Source: Vespula vulgaris (lineage: Eukaryota; Arthropoda; Insecta; Hymenoptera; Vespidae). From it: a stretch of 64,000 nucleotides of DNA. The position numbers and the translations under genes are program-made. Shown piece by piece: positions 11,942-24,672 of the stretch; the stretch's first letter is position 1, and every line of letters starts with the position of its first letter. The notes below the pieces were generated by a model. The model had not been told where the DNA came from, made no database searches, and saw nothing but the letters and a program-made list of their open reading frames with translations. Location: contig NC_066592.1 of NCBI RefSeq assembly GCF_905475345.1, forward strand, positions 186,001 through 250,000, read 5' to 3'.

Positions 11942-14900
11942 ACGAATGAAAGAGAATCGTCGAAGGATCGGTTAATACAAAAGAGAGATCCGAACAAAAG
12001 AGAGCAGGAGGATGCGTCCGCTAGGTCGAGCCCTTCGAAACTCGCTCCAATTGAGCTTCAATAATTTGTGGCCCTGCGCCAATGCGTTCAGGAAAGAAAG
12101 AGACGGATAGCGGGATGTATTCGCAAGATCGATTCGAACTGATGGGAAAAGGTTTGGAAGAGAACTAGCGATGTTAGTACCTCGAACGTGGACAAGTAAA
12201 AAGAAAGAAAATTTCACCGTGAAAGAGAGGAAAAAGGGCTTTTCGTGTAGTAGGCGGATATGCGAAAGGGGAGTTGGAAAGTTTACACGCTCGGACGGTG
12301 ATGTATGGAGATTGCGCGTGCGTGACTTGCTTAACGTCGTCCTTGGACGATCAGAGCCGTTCCCGCTCTTCCTTCTTCCTCCTTTCTCCTTCTACTTCTT
12401 CTTCTTCTTCTCCTTCGTCGATAATCAGCCCTTTTCTCGGCTCATTGATATACTCGTACGATCATGACTGATCTTTCATTCTGGCTATCCCCTCGCTCCC
12501 TTTCGTTCGGTCATCGTCCACGATGGATAGGCTCTTCCAGATTAAATTTTTCATCGTTCATTCGTTGAAGTAGGTCAAGTATAAATACTTGTCAACTTTT
12601 ATCTATTCTTTATTCTTTATTTTCTTCTATCTAACTTTGAGATTGGATCTTATTTATCAACACGCATATACGACGCATATACAATATGTACGACGGATGT
12701 TTCGTTTGGATTAGATATTTGTTACATCCAATGGTACTTTGAAAGAGAAATAGAAAGAACTGAAGATTAATTGTCAATTACAATTTACTTAGTCGTTTCT
12801 TTGAACGATACTACCAAGATTATGTTTAAGTTTCAACACAATAAGACTCGTTACCTTCTTTAAAGGCGATGCTTCGGCGAGAAGCAACGTCGTCAGGAAC
12901 GGGAAACGTAATCCGCTTTTGCGACAATGTACAATAGCCGACTACGATCTCTGTCGTTGGCAGTCGCGAATAAACCTTGACATAGCGATTAACGTAACAA
13001 TGCCCTCTTTTCTGTCCTGGTCCTCTCATCTACTTTCTCTGAAGTAGTGAGAAAGGTACAAGGGAGAGAAGAAGGAGAGAGGGAGAGAGAGAGCAAGCGA
13101 GAGCAGACTCGCGAGGACCTTAAATAATTATGGTGTTTACTTAAGTACTCACCAAGGGACTGACTGCCTTTCGCTACGAGGACAAGCGGGAGCGAAGAGT
13201 TAATTGAAGGCAACAATTAATTTACGACGTTGAATTAACTTACACAAGTTTGACGGTCTGCCAGCGTTAAAGGATGGAACGAAGAAAAGGAAATAAGAAC
13301 GAAGAGAGTAAAGAGAAAGGATATGTCACGAGTTCTGCCAGAAAGAATTACGATAAAAGAAAGGCCAAGAAAAACGATCGTAAAGAGAGAAAGAGAGAGA
13401 GAGAGAGAGAAAAGAAGGTTTAAGTTCACGAACGCCACAGTGCTTTCGTCTAGTGTTCTAAATTAGTCCCATCGGATTTACTCGTTGACGAATCAATTTT
13501 TTAATTTAGAAACGAAACTGAAATGGAAAAGGTGGACAATATCAAAGCGTACCTACGTGCACTAACTCTTGATAAAAATTGTAAAATTTTTAACGAAATG
13601 GATAATAATATTCTCGTTAATCGTTCACCGACTAGAGCAAAATGATCGCAAAACCATGATTCCTAACGTTTCTTTCATGGAAAGATTAAAAGAGGGCAAT
13701 GATGCTTAAATATTTGTACGTTAAGTACACTTTCGGGAAGCACTTACCAACGGCGATCTGTAACGTTCGGCCGTATTGCCCGAACCTTTTAGCTTGTTTG
13801 TATAAAGTTGAAATAATTTATGTCGATACGACCGGTTGGCTTTACCCTTTCTCCAAGCATTTACCTATTTTTCAACAGCGTCGGTTTATCCTCTCGTTTA
13901 TCTTTTAAATGAAATAAAACCAATATTTTGTCGAGCACGATGAATGACGAAAATTTAGATTGGTTTCTGACATCAAAGGAAGTATAAATTTTCGATTAGA
14001 TACTTTATCGTTCGTTATAGGTAATTTGAGAAAAAACTTTATCGATCCGATGACTCAAATATTTGCATTATCGTCTTGTATATACGTATACGATATGTAC
14101 ATATGTCCGGAGATGGAATCGCATTTTTTTAACCATTAATCCGGAAATTTTCGAGCGGCACACGTACGAATTATCGCATGTCGTGGCAAACCTTCGCGAT
14201 AAGGCGCGACGACGCGGAACGTTTTCGCCTTCGGTTACTTGGAAGAATCCCGATACTAACGCTCGATCTACTACCCTTTGCTTTTTCCGCTTCATTCTTT
14301 CGTCGGAAAGTTTTACTTTTTCACGCACGTTATCGCCACTTTACACCCAATCGATACGGTTGGGTACATTTATAACTCCAATCTGACACACGCATATAGA
14401 TAGATATAATCGATATATTTGTACGGGAGAAAAGAAAATAAACAATTCCACGCATGTACGTAAATAGATTCGAAAGATTCGTCGATGAAGGTTGGGACGC
14501 TACGACGAAAGTGCTTGTCGCTTTATATTTGTTTACATAGTGGTTAAGCTCGCACGAGAGACGATTTTTTTTCCTTTGATAAACAAATTTGCCAAGTCAG
14601 TGCTCGTGCTTCCAACGAAGTAGACGGACGTAGCAGTGCCTTCGATCGAATTTAGATTAATGAAAAACATTATCCAAAGATATTGCATAGAAAACTTTTG
14701 GATTAACTGTAGAATCGTCTTTATTAACATCGTGTTGTAAAATCGTTGTTATATAGTAAAAGTTTAAGCGTTGTCCAGTTCTCCGAATAACGAGAGCAGA
14801 AAGATATAAAGAGTACGTGGAGAATATGGTTGAGTTAAAATATTAGCAACGCACGCGCAATTTTATTTCGAAAGACAAACGTAACGCGTACGATAAATCA

Positions 14901-16711
14901 ATTCAGGCTTCTCTGAGCAAGAACGATAAAATAAATCTGCGTTTCAAGAGTTAATGTTTCGTATGAAACGGCAACGAAATCTATCACCCTGTACTATCAC
15001 CCCACTTGACATAAACTTCACGGATTGCGTCACAGTTGAGCACGATCAATACTCAGGCATCCTCGTTAGATCAAAGTATTCATGCAGAGGCTCTTAATAT
15101 TCCGGCGAGAAGACGGATGCATCGACATAGCCGCCCTTCCTTCTCTCTGTCATATCTCTCTCTCTCTGTCTATCTATCTATATACAAGCACCACCGATCA
15201 CGTTGGTTTATCCGAACGGAAATATTGCAACGTATTAAGGTAATCACTCGGAGGAAATTGGGAGACTGATGTTGAACCGCTTACGTACGATCGAGTCACG
15301 CAATATTCATGCCCTATACACAGTATGAATAGTTAGGAACTCGACGATCGAGTATCTCGTCGATCGAACATCGATGATTAACTGCGGTTTGCATATGTAC
15401 GTGTCCTTTGCTGTTTTCAGCGAAAAATCAAAATCAATCAAATCATAGAATATTTCGAAGCGAGCAGAGAACCTCGATGACTAATAAAACGTTAAAAATT
15501 TTTTGTCATATTTTCCTACTACTGTACACGTCGTTTCGTTGATATTATTAAAGCGATATACGGGAAAAACGTTAACGTCGTCAGGATCAACAAAGTGAAC
15601 TCGAAATAATAATGCGAATCTCGTACCGAGATTAGCATACGAACGTAATTTGTCTTTCGAGCGCATTTTTCCAGTCATTGTTTCGCTCGAGTTTCATGCT
15701 TGGAAGCAAAAATCGGAGTACATACGTTGCTTGGCAGCAAGCGACTGAAAAACGGCCTAATTGCCGCGGAGAGTATTTCTCTCTCTCTCTCTCTGCCACC
15801 CTCTTTCAACGGAAGTGTATCGTAAAGCGGTTGAGGAATGAATTTTGTTCCGTAGGTGAATTATGTAGAAACGAGCGGGTTCCCTGTACACATTTACTCT
15901 CATCGCACGTACGTGTAAGAGTGGAATGACAATAATTCGACAAAATTGATTCTTCGCGAAAGTCAAGACGCGTTTCATGCTTGCATTTAATGTTCGTTTC
16001 TCGATTACAAAGATTTGAGAATTCGTAATAAATGAATTCGATCGAGGAACACTCGAACACGTTGTAAATCGTAAACTAACTAGAAATTATTCATAGATAA
16101 AGTTAGACAAGAAAGAAACTTTCTCTTCTCTTCTATTGGGCAATCTCGTACATATACGTACATACGTAGGCGAGCATACTTTTGTAGATAAAAAAGAAAG
16201 AGGGAGAGAGGGGGGAGGATGAGAGCAGTGATGCGCGCTAGCGCCTAACTTTTCTATTATTCTCTCCAGCGAGTCCGTAGCTGTCTCGGTTACATCCCTT
16301 TCGCGCTGCTTTCCAAGTTTTTAAACAAGCTGCCTGCAATAAAGCAGCAATAGCATTACCTCCTTTTCTCGTTTTTTTCCTCTCCTGTCCTCGCGAATCT
16401 GCTTTTCCTCCAGGTTGTCGTTGTTGCGTCTGTTTCTGTAGTTATCGTCATGGGCCTTCTCTCTTATTTTTCCATCCTTTCAAGGGATTCTTTTCCACCT
16501 CCCATTACGCAACACCCACTCGTCGACGAAGTAAAGCAAGGAAGGATTGTACGAACCTAGAGGCAGACTCGACGTTCTGCATATCAAATGCCTTCGTAAA
16601 GAATCTTGAGTTTGGCCTCGCGAGGCACTTCGCACGTAGCTACGCAATACTTTCTCAAAGAACATTCATGCCAAATGTACTTTTACTCTTTATAGTAGAC
16701 GCAACCGACTG
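11935..16711. other. Non-coding spacer with short simple repeats
   Basis: Holds a CTT run (12395-12411), GA tracts (about 13077-13094 and 13392-13410) and a CT tract (15779-15794). A stem TTAATTG/CAATTAA with a 7-base loop lies at about 13200-13220. At 15304-15331 TATTCAT and ATGAATA form a 7-bp stem with a 14-base loop. No gene is recognised; the section 13440-14060 is plain AT-leaning DNA. Confidence 0.5.
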
Positions 16712-16761
16712 TACCAGGATGGTTATCAATTTCTCGGAAAAATTGATACGTCTCTTTGGTA
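16712..16761 (+). other. Pre-miRNA-like imperfect hairpin
   Basis: The core arms TATCAATTT (16724-16732) and AAATTGATA (16740-16748) pair perfectly around the 7-base loop CTCGGAA. Beyond a one-base bulge (C16749) the stem continues with G-C and G-T pairs, a two-base mismatch (A19/C54, T20/T53 in the 167xx numbering), two G-T wobbles and the perfect block TACCA/TGGTA (16712-16716 with 16757-16761). That gives about 19 paired positions in 50 nt. Outside the stem pairing stops. I match it to no known microRNA. Because of the near-palindrome both strands encode the same short peptide motif, which is only a by-product. Confidence 0.25.
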
Positions 16762-19700
16762 TTCCGGGCCATAGTAACGATATTGGCACGTATCGAGAAT
16801 GGATATACGCGAGAATCACGAAAGAGATTCTTTCAATGTCGCACGACACTTCAATAGAAATTCTTTACGCTAGCAGAAGAGAAAACGTCGAGCTATCTCT
16901 CTACATTTTCAGTCTCTAAATGTTGCCTTTTGGTCATCCTCCGATACGGCGCGGCGTACGAAAAGAGTTTTTAATTGAACGACGGAGAAAAAAGGGATGG
17001 CCGTTATGCACCATGCGAACCAATATGGATGGACTTTTAGCACGTGTTTACAGCGCGTTCGTTCGTTGGAGTTTTCGTACGTGTATCTTGTTCGAAACGG
17101 GACGATGCGATGCATGAATTCAACATGAAGACTAGAACACAGCTTACCGGCGACGCACCTGCATCGTACGTGTTCTTAAAGTCACATTTACATTGTGCAT
17201 TTATCGTCTGACAGTTATCCTATATTTCTTTCCCTTCCTCTCTCTTTTTCTTTCGTCTTTTCCTCCGTTTTTATTGCATTATACAATTTTAATACAATGT
17301 TACGCTTAACCCATTATCATCGCCATTTCTCATCTTTACTTTCATTTACCTTGTGAAGATTCTCGTGACGTTCCTCTTTGAAAGCATTACGCGTACTTTT
17401 TACACGCCGGCGTTATTGTACATATCCCTTTTACCAGCTAAAATGAAAATAGGGGACGAAAGATGGTGGATGCGAAGCTCTCCTCCCTCCCTCCCTCTCT
17501 CTCTCTCTCTCTTTCATATTTCCTCTTATCGTCGAATTAAAAATAGATCGGATTATCGTTATATAGAAACTCCGATACTAAAGCGTGGAATGGAATTTAC
17601 GATTGATTTCGTGCCTAAATCGAAATCCTCATTTAATGATACGTTAATCTCGTTTCGCATAACGCCTTCTCGTTGAAATTTGATTATTATTCATGGAGTT
17701 TCGAACGTTCGGAGCTCACTGTTACCGTTAAAGTTATGTTATACTCGAACGTTGCATCTACCAACCCCGTCCGTTAGTTATCCAAACTCTTTAAAGTGCA
17801 ATCGCTAGAAAATATTTCGAATGGGAGTCGAATCGATAAAATCGTAAAAACATGTACTCTCGGAGGTCAGCAGGTCAATAGTCGACTACTCGATGCTCTT
17901 TACTCGCAAGCGAATGTCTAAAGCAACGTTCTCTTTGTTTTATTTTATTATTACGAAATGCTTTGGCCCATTAACGAGTTACTTGTATTTTACGAAAAAA
18001 TAAATCCCAACAAAGATATCCTTTGTTAATGCGTATTCCTACTGGTAATTAATAATTAGAATTGTCATATTTTCGAACTCTTAGTTTCTACGATTAAAGG
18101 ATGTTTTATTATAGAAGCCAGACGGAGGGGAACTTTGTTCGCATATTTAATGAAAAGATGAGCCGCGCGGCTTTTTAATTTATCTCAAGAGGACTCTCTT
18201 CTTCTTCTTCTTTTTTTTCCTTTTCCAACGGCGAATATCTTTATTTAATCCTTATTTAACTTAAAGAGCTTCTTCTTTTCATCCCTATCTTCTCCTTGCG
18301 GAGCTTCGTTAACGCGGATAATTCATTATTTTCGTCGCATTAGAACGTCATAATCGACAAGACTCGCACGAGCGAGCTGTGTATTCCGAGGTCATCTCGT
18401 CGGAAAGTAGCGACGTATCGTTTTTGCAACGTACGTTACGCGTAATCTTGTATCTTAAATTTACGGGAAACGGGAAAATCTGAGTCGGTTTGCCGGACCT
18501 AAAAATACGTTAAACCGATATTACCTACTGTCCTTGAGGTAAGCTTTATTTTAGATCGATCGTGAGTCTGCAAGTAAAAGCGCAGGTAGTTACATATGTA
18601 CGAACTCGGCTAAAGAAAAGATACATATATTCATGTAGATGCAAGTCATAAGCACGTATTTGCCTTCGTAAGTGGAAAGAGGCGCACCCAGATAGTGCGA
18701 TGGCTATGGAAGAGACCGTGGTAGAATCGTAGGAGCTTTCGTTGATTTGCTGCAGGCACAGTCAATCGATCTGTTTCCACGTTCGAAGAATCAGCTTCAC
18801 CGGTATGTAAAATATTCCGTCTCATAGCACTTTTTTTAATCGCTAATGGATTTTAAGAATATATGGAAGGCAGAGAAATTTTGACGTCGAATCATCCGCG
18901 AAATCTCTCTTCCGTGCAATTGCAAGGAAATATCATCGATCGAGCTACCGTTAATAAAGTTCCATTTTACAAAAGAACTATTGGGAGAACGAAACCGTAG
19001 AACGAGCGGTGCGGATGAAAACGTTTTACGGATCAGGAAACTTGCTTTTTACGTTAACGCTTCTGCAGCGTTATATTTCGAATTATAAACGTTAAACTTT
19101 TGAGTTTACTGCTCTTACTGCTTTTGAGTTAAACTGCTCGACAAAAATGTCAGCAAGAGTCATTAACCTTTTCTCGTAGGTCGGTCGGCCCGTGTAAAGT
19201 CGTTTCGTAAAAATCGTGCTGCCGTCAGTTATCTGCATCGGTACACCGCGGACGGTAACACCAGCAAATAGGCTAGCTAGATATCTTTCTTTTTCTTAAC
19301 GCCGTTGTCGCCATGGTTGACATTTATGCTCGAGCGTTTAATCCGTAACGGATCATTTTATCTAGATGCGAAAGACGAAGAAACGAAATAACAAAATCCA
19401 TTTTTCTGCAAAAGCTACGAAAATTTGTCTTCATTCGTGCGCATATGCGTGCGTGTCTACGTCTTTTAGACAGGTTTGATAAGAAAAAAAAGGAGTAAAC
19501 TATTCCGTCTCGCTATGCTATTGGAATGCGATATATAAATGTAAATGAGTGGTGCTTTCATGGTATGTGCAATTAAGAGGTTATGAAATTCTTCGCTGTC
19601 GGAACATCTTTCTTTCTCTTTCCCTCTCTCTTTCACTTCGCCTCTTATCGACCTTCCCGCTTCTCTCATTTCCTCGCTCTCTCACGTTTCACGTTCAAAA

Positions 19701-19815
19701 AGCACAGAAGTTATCGGACTTATGATTGATGTTCTGCTTGAGCGTATGATGAGTTTACACAATTAACGTGACCGGCATAAAAATGTACGACGTTGTATTC
19801 TCGTGCTCGAAAAAA
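16762..19815. other. Non-coding spacer
   Basis: A CT tract lies around 17484-17513 and a CTT/T run at 18201-18220. Open frames up to 107 codons look random, and the longest of them (17353-17676) crosses the CT tract. The stretch 17690-19460 has dense stops in every frame and nothing recognisable. Confidence 0.5.
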
Positions 19816-19856
19816 GTTGTAAAATCCTGAAAGACTCGAGTCTTTCTTTTAACGAC
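19816..19856. repeat. 18-bp perfect palindrome within a longer inverted repeat
   Basis: Positions 19829-19846 read GAAAGACTC then its exact reverse complement, centred on CTCGAG. Outside it AAAA (19821-19824) can pair with TTTT (19847-19850) past a 4-base bulge. Beyond that GTTGT (19816-19820) pairs with ACGAC around a one-base bulge. The whole is about 41 nt, able to form a cruciform or a small hairpin. A role is not evident. Confidence 0.6.
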
Positions 19857-21218
19857 GATCGAAAAGAAAGCGCGCGGAATTAATATATGTGACGAGTTGA
19901 ATTTTTGGCGTCGCTCTCGGTCATAGATTATTATCGTACTTACTTCGACATTACTTATAGAGATAAAACTTATTATAGATAGATACATACCTTAAATATT
20001 AATTCTTGGAAAATATTTTTCCTTTTTCTAGATTTTACGCGTAATATCAATCGACGATACGCTCTCAAGCCCGTTACTGTACACGTGAGTTTCGAATTAA
20101 TGCCGTACTGTTATTATAACGATTCGTATCCGGGACAGTCACTCAAAAATGGGTAGAAGAAAGAAGTATGACGCAACGGGAGAGTGAGAGAGAGAGAGAG
20201 AGAGAAAACAGCGACGCAATTAAAGACGTAGCGACAGTCCGGTGGTTAGTGCTCCATACGTGCATGCTAATTACACTAATGAATATTTATTCAATTGCTG
20301 TGTGAAACCTCGGACGTACCACAGGACAAAGGGACGCGGTCGCGTCGTGTCCAACACAGGCAATATGTTGTTCTCCAGCCACAGTCGCGAGCCGGACTCA
20401 CCTCAACGCGGCTCCATTTCGTAGCACTTATTGCATAATTTTACATCCGAGGAATTTCTACGAATTAGCAGTGCGCGGACGACCTCGCGAGATATGAGAG
20501 TTAGGTTTAGATCTTCTGAAAAACTGACCTACTGTTCGCACAAAGACGTAAATATGTCGTTGAATTTTACACGGACGCGGACATGAAAAGCGAAAAGATC
20601 TTGAAATGGAAAGCGATCTCGATAATTATAAAATTCAAAGTGACTCTTAAAAGACGTACATCTACTAATGAGAAAGCAGCGTTCGAGTGAAACGTGTAGA
20701 CGATTGCGTATGCTTCTGTCCACTGGAAACAACGAGTGCTTTTGAAATTTTGTAAATGCCAAAGTATCGAGATCGCATGGAAAAACGGAGCTTGTCAATG
20801 CGATCGTTCTTACCTCACGTTTCAAAGCATAGACGCGTTCTTGGACTCGGTGAAGATAACGTTTCAATCGTGCATGGAAAATCGCTATGATTCGAAGGCC
20901 AAACTCGAAAAGAGAACGGCCAGTGATGCGCCGCGATCGTTTTAGTTAATGAAGCTTTAATGAAACCGAGTCGAGGCGCGCCGTACTTTTTGCATTGATC
21001 GAAGTCTCAATAGATACGCGCTGACGTATATCCCTCTTCCTCTCCCTCTCCTTCTCTTTCTCTCTCACTTGTTTGTTCTTTCCTCTTTTTTCTTTTTAAC
21101 GCAAAGAAAACAAATAAAGCGTTACCTGGCTCTTTCGCGTGCGTGAATACGCCCGCACTGGCATTCAATTTGCTGGAACGAGTACCGTCGGCACGGAATG
21201 AGAAGCAGAGAAGGATGA
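19857..21218. other. Non-coding spacer
   Basis: Includes a short GA tract at 20187-20206 and a pyrimidine-rich stretch at about 21025-21095. Overlapping open frames of 60-112 codons lie on both strands around 20529-20945; none is recognisable. Confidence 0.5.

Positions 21219-21245
<27 letters not shown>
21219..21245. repeat. (AG)n microsatellite
   Basis: Thirteen AG units; it opens Leu-Ser and Arg-Glu frames on both strands around it. Confidence 0.95.
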
Positions 21246-21249
<4 letters not shown>

Positions 21250-22314
21250 GGGAGAGAGCATGCACGTATGGAAGGTGGGGAAGGGAGAACCTTTCAGGAA
21301 ATTCCATGCGCACGTTATCGCGCCCGTCCTCTGCACGAATGTGCGTGTGCCTTAAAGGATAATAAACCGGTGGCACTTTCGCGAACTTACATATACCGTT
21401 CTAACGCGTTTACGTTATTATACGCGTTTCATTATAAATACCGCACTAGTTTAGACGACTTTTTAAACGAGACGCACAGGCAGGCATTTATTGAAATTAT
21501 TCGTAATATCCCCTCGACTTCTACTCGACTTAAAATGGCTCATACGCATTTTTTATTATTCCTTAAGGATATAAGATAAAAATTTATTTAACTTTACATA
21601 TGTACGAAAGCAAGAAGGAACTCGTAGTATTTCGAACGCATCCTTCGATAATCCGATTACGAGTTCAATCGGCATTGTATCACCTTTTCAGTGGAACACG
21701 GGACGAATGATTAGGGACGGTGTTAGAGACAATTAACTATTGAACCGCAGAGTGCTTTGGTCAAGCGAATGATTCCCAAATCTCGTGTCGCAAAAGGCTT
21801 TTACCTTGCTTTGCGTATACTAACGTTTGTTAATATCATCAAAGTCGAAAGTACGATGTTTAATTACTATAATAGGAAAACTTGGACTTGCAGCTTTTAG
21901 CAAACCACGTAAATGAAACGATATCGCTTACGGTATAAATTATTGCTTTTCGTATTTGAAAGCTCGAGTTACGTTCGAGTTTTGTTTCAAGATATTTATT
22001 TCCGAGATAACAATGACAAGTTACGACACAAGTCAAAAACAACACAGGAAAATACGATTTTTGTTTACTTCGCTTCGTTTCTATTTTCTCAAAGAAGAAG
22101 CAAATCATTTTTAAGCACTTTGTACATGCGGCAAAACGATAGAACGATTCACGGTGAGAGAGAAATTCAGGAAACATAGCAAAAATATTCCTAGCGTTCA
22201 CGCTATATATTCTACCTTAGCATCAAACAGAATGGGTCTTTTGTTTGTGCAATATCGCGGAGATCAAAGCGACGTTTAAAACGGCATCTATCGTGTCCTT
22301 CATCGTCATACCGG
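21246..22314. other. Non-coding spacer
   Basis: Open frames of 60-113 codons occur on both strands at 21268-21579 and 21860-22201, overlapping and unrecognised. No RNA gene or repeat array is seen. Confidence 0.5.
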
Positions 22315-22360
22315 TACCTACCTACCTACCTACCTACTTACCTACCTACGTACCTACCTA
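22315..22360. repeat. (TACC)n microsatellite
   Basis: Eleven to twelve tetranucleotide units, with one CTTA and one CGTA variant unit. The tract lies directly after GGTACC-like sequence. Confidence 0.9.
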
Positions 22361-24226
22361 GCAATCTATATACATACACACATGCGATACCGAATCTCGA
22401 ATCTGAAATGTGCACGGTACATATATTCTCAAAGTTGCGCATCTACACAAGACTGGCAGCATCTTTGAACGTATTTTACGAGCGCGCTCGTCGAACGGAA
22501 CGTCCTATTCTTTCGCGGTTATAGGACATCGTACCCGAGCATAACGTACCGGCCATACGACACGACGTACTACGCATTCACCATATCAAGCTATGCACGT
22601 ATAAAGAGATACACACGCTACGTAGGATATGTACGTAGTGGTACGGAAGGCACATCCCCGAGAATTTTATGCCCGGCCAAGCGATGTACTCGGCAAGATT
22701 CCTCGCTCTCGTTGTTCCTCTCATGAGATAAAAAAGAAACAAAAAAGAAAGAAAAAGAAGGAAAGAAGAACGAGTCAAAAAGCACGGAATAGCTCGGGTT
22801 TCCCTCTGATGGGAATGGTATTAATAGTGGTGGTTGTAATAGCGATGATGGTGCTGCCGTAGCTACAGAACTAAAGCGTGTATCGCCTTCTGTGCGAATT
22901 CCGTACGTAGGTTTTCCAACAAAATTCGTAGCAAGGGTCTCTCCGCCGGACTCGCCCGAGCTTGCAGTCCAATTAAAAATATTCCAGCCTTCTCGTTTTC
23001 GTCGTCGTCGCCATTAATGGGAGACGGCCGGCGTATAGTACGGAAACCTACTATAGCGTTTTCCGAAACATTCGTTCGGTTAGTCCTGAAAACGATAACA
23101 GCAATTGAAAACGACAGTAAAAACTGAAGAATCGAGTGACCGAGTAGCGAATTCAAAAAGGTCTCCCCAACTTATCTCGTCATTTTTCTCTTTTAAATTC
23201 TTCCTTCCATTTATCCAAGTTACTCTATATGTTTCAAAGAGAAAGAGAGGGAGAGAGAGAGAGAGAGGCTAGCAACGAATGTAAATTTAAGGGATACGAA
23301 ACGTTAAGTTAGCTGATCGATGCGGTTCGAATAAAGAACCGAGTGTCTATGGGACCCAGTGGAGTTGCTTAAGATAATACTGGATCGGCAAACGTTGAGA
23401 GAGAAGGTGGTGTTATGGTGGTCCATGTATAAATTAATGTCGCAGCTCCTTATGGATTTAACTCTCGTATAATTAGCAATCGATACGGGATCGCAGCGTG
23501 TATCTATATGCATGAGCTCTAATGCATCCGTAACATCGTAGCTCGCCACTTAGATGAGAATCTTGTTAAAATTCGCGTCATTTTACGAAAACTCGATATT
23601 ATCTGAACTCCTGGATAGAGAGAGAAAGAGAGAGAGATGGGGGGGGGGCGGGCTATCGAGTTTCCTAGAAAGTTTTATCGAATACTTGCCGATATATCCG
23701 CTCTAATCCGCAAGAAAGGAAGTTCAAGACGCTGCTGGATTACGTTTAATCTTTTGTTTATCGCTTCTTCCTTCTCGACGGCAAGAAACTCTCGCAAGTT
23801 TTAATTCCGCTGGGATGTCTTAGTCTCGTGACTCGATATGTGTTCGACCGACAAATCGATTCTAACGCGCTCGAAAACTATTCTGTTTTTAGAGAATAGC
23901 TTTTCTAAATCAGAAATAATGTTCTTTTAATCAAGACGATTTATGTTCAGGAGACTTTATTTCATATTTCATGTCTAGACATCGTGGATAAAACTTGGAA
24001 CATTAAAGTATTTAATTAATTAACGTTCCCTGTTTTCAACTTCTTTTTAAATATGCTCAGCTCTTTTCAATTAAGATAATCGATGTTCCACGCTGCAATT
24101 ATCCTACACAAACTCGGTTGCCGTTCCGTACTTACTGCATGCAAGCTCGAATGATGCAAAGCCGTGATTCTACATCATTGTTATTATTAAATAACAGGTC
24201 TTACGAACGTCATGCGAATGTAGCCG

Positions 24227-24228
<2 letters not shown>
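22361..24228. other. Non-coding spacer with one protein-like open stretch
   Basis: The minus strand is open at 22863-23156 (97 codons, TTG as first start-like codon). Its C-terminal third would form an amphipathic, Leu/Arg/Glu-rich helix. Purine-first codons are only slightly enriched, so coding is doubtful. Simple sequences here are GA (23250-23267), GA with interruptions (23617-23637) and a G10 run (23639-23648). Confidence 0.45.

Positions 24229-24270
<42 letters not shown>
24229..24270. repeat. (GA)n microsatellite
   Basis: Twenty-one uninterrupted GA units followed by imperfect CAGAGA repeats to about 24300. One of the three longest GA tracts in the window. Confidence 0.95.
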
Positions 24271-24276
<6 letters not shown>

Positions 24277-24637
24277 CAAAGACAGAGAAAGAGGAAAGCA
24301 AGAACGAGAGAATGTAGTTGGGTGGGTTACGTCTTGCTCCTCCGAGGGAGGCAAACAGAGAAGGAATTACATCTGCCTCGTTTCCCACGTCGTACGCAGC
24401 TTTGTCGCAATGAAGTTTCCCCGCAAATTCGCGGTGTAAAAATAACGAGCTCGTCTCACGTTACCCTTTGGAAAAGATCCTGACCGCGACATCGTATCGC
24501 GCATTATAATGCGTACGTATGTTGTTGATGCAAATTGCAATGGGGGATAATTTCACTGGCCGAACGTGACTTCGGGATCGGGCTGTATTACGTGTTCTGG
24601 GATATTATAATCGAATCTCCTCCATCCACCTCATTTT
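24271..24637. other. Non-coding spacer
   Basis: Begins with degenerate purine-rich sequence after the GA tract, then ordinary TCGA-bearing DNA. No gene or RNA is recognised. Confidence 0.5.
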
Positions 24638-24672
24638 CCACCACCACCACCACCGCTACCACCAGCACCACC
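24638..24672. repeat. (CCA)n trinucleotide tract
   Basis: CCA/ACC units with two variant triplets (GCT and GCA). Confidence 0.85.
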
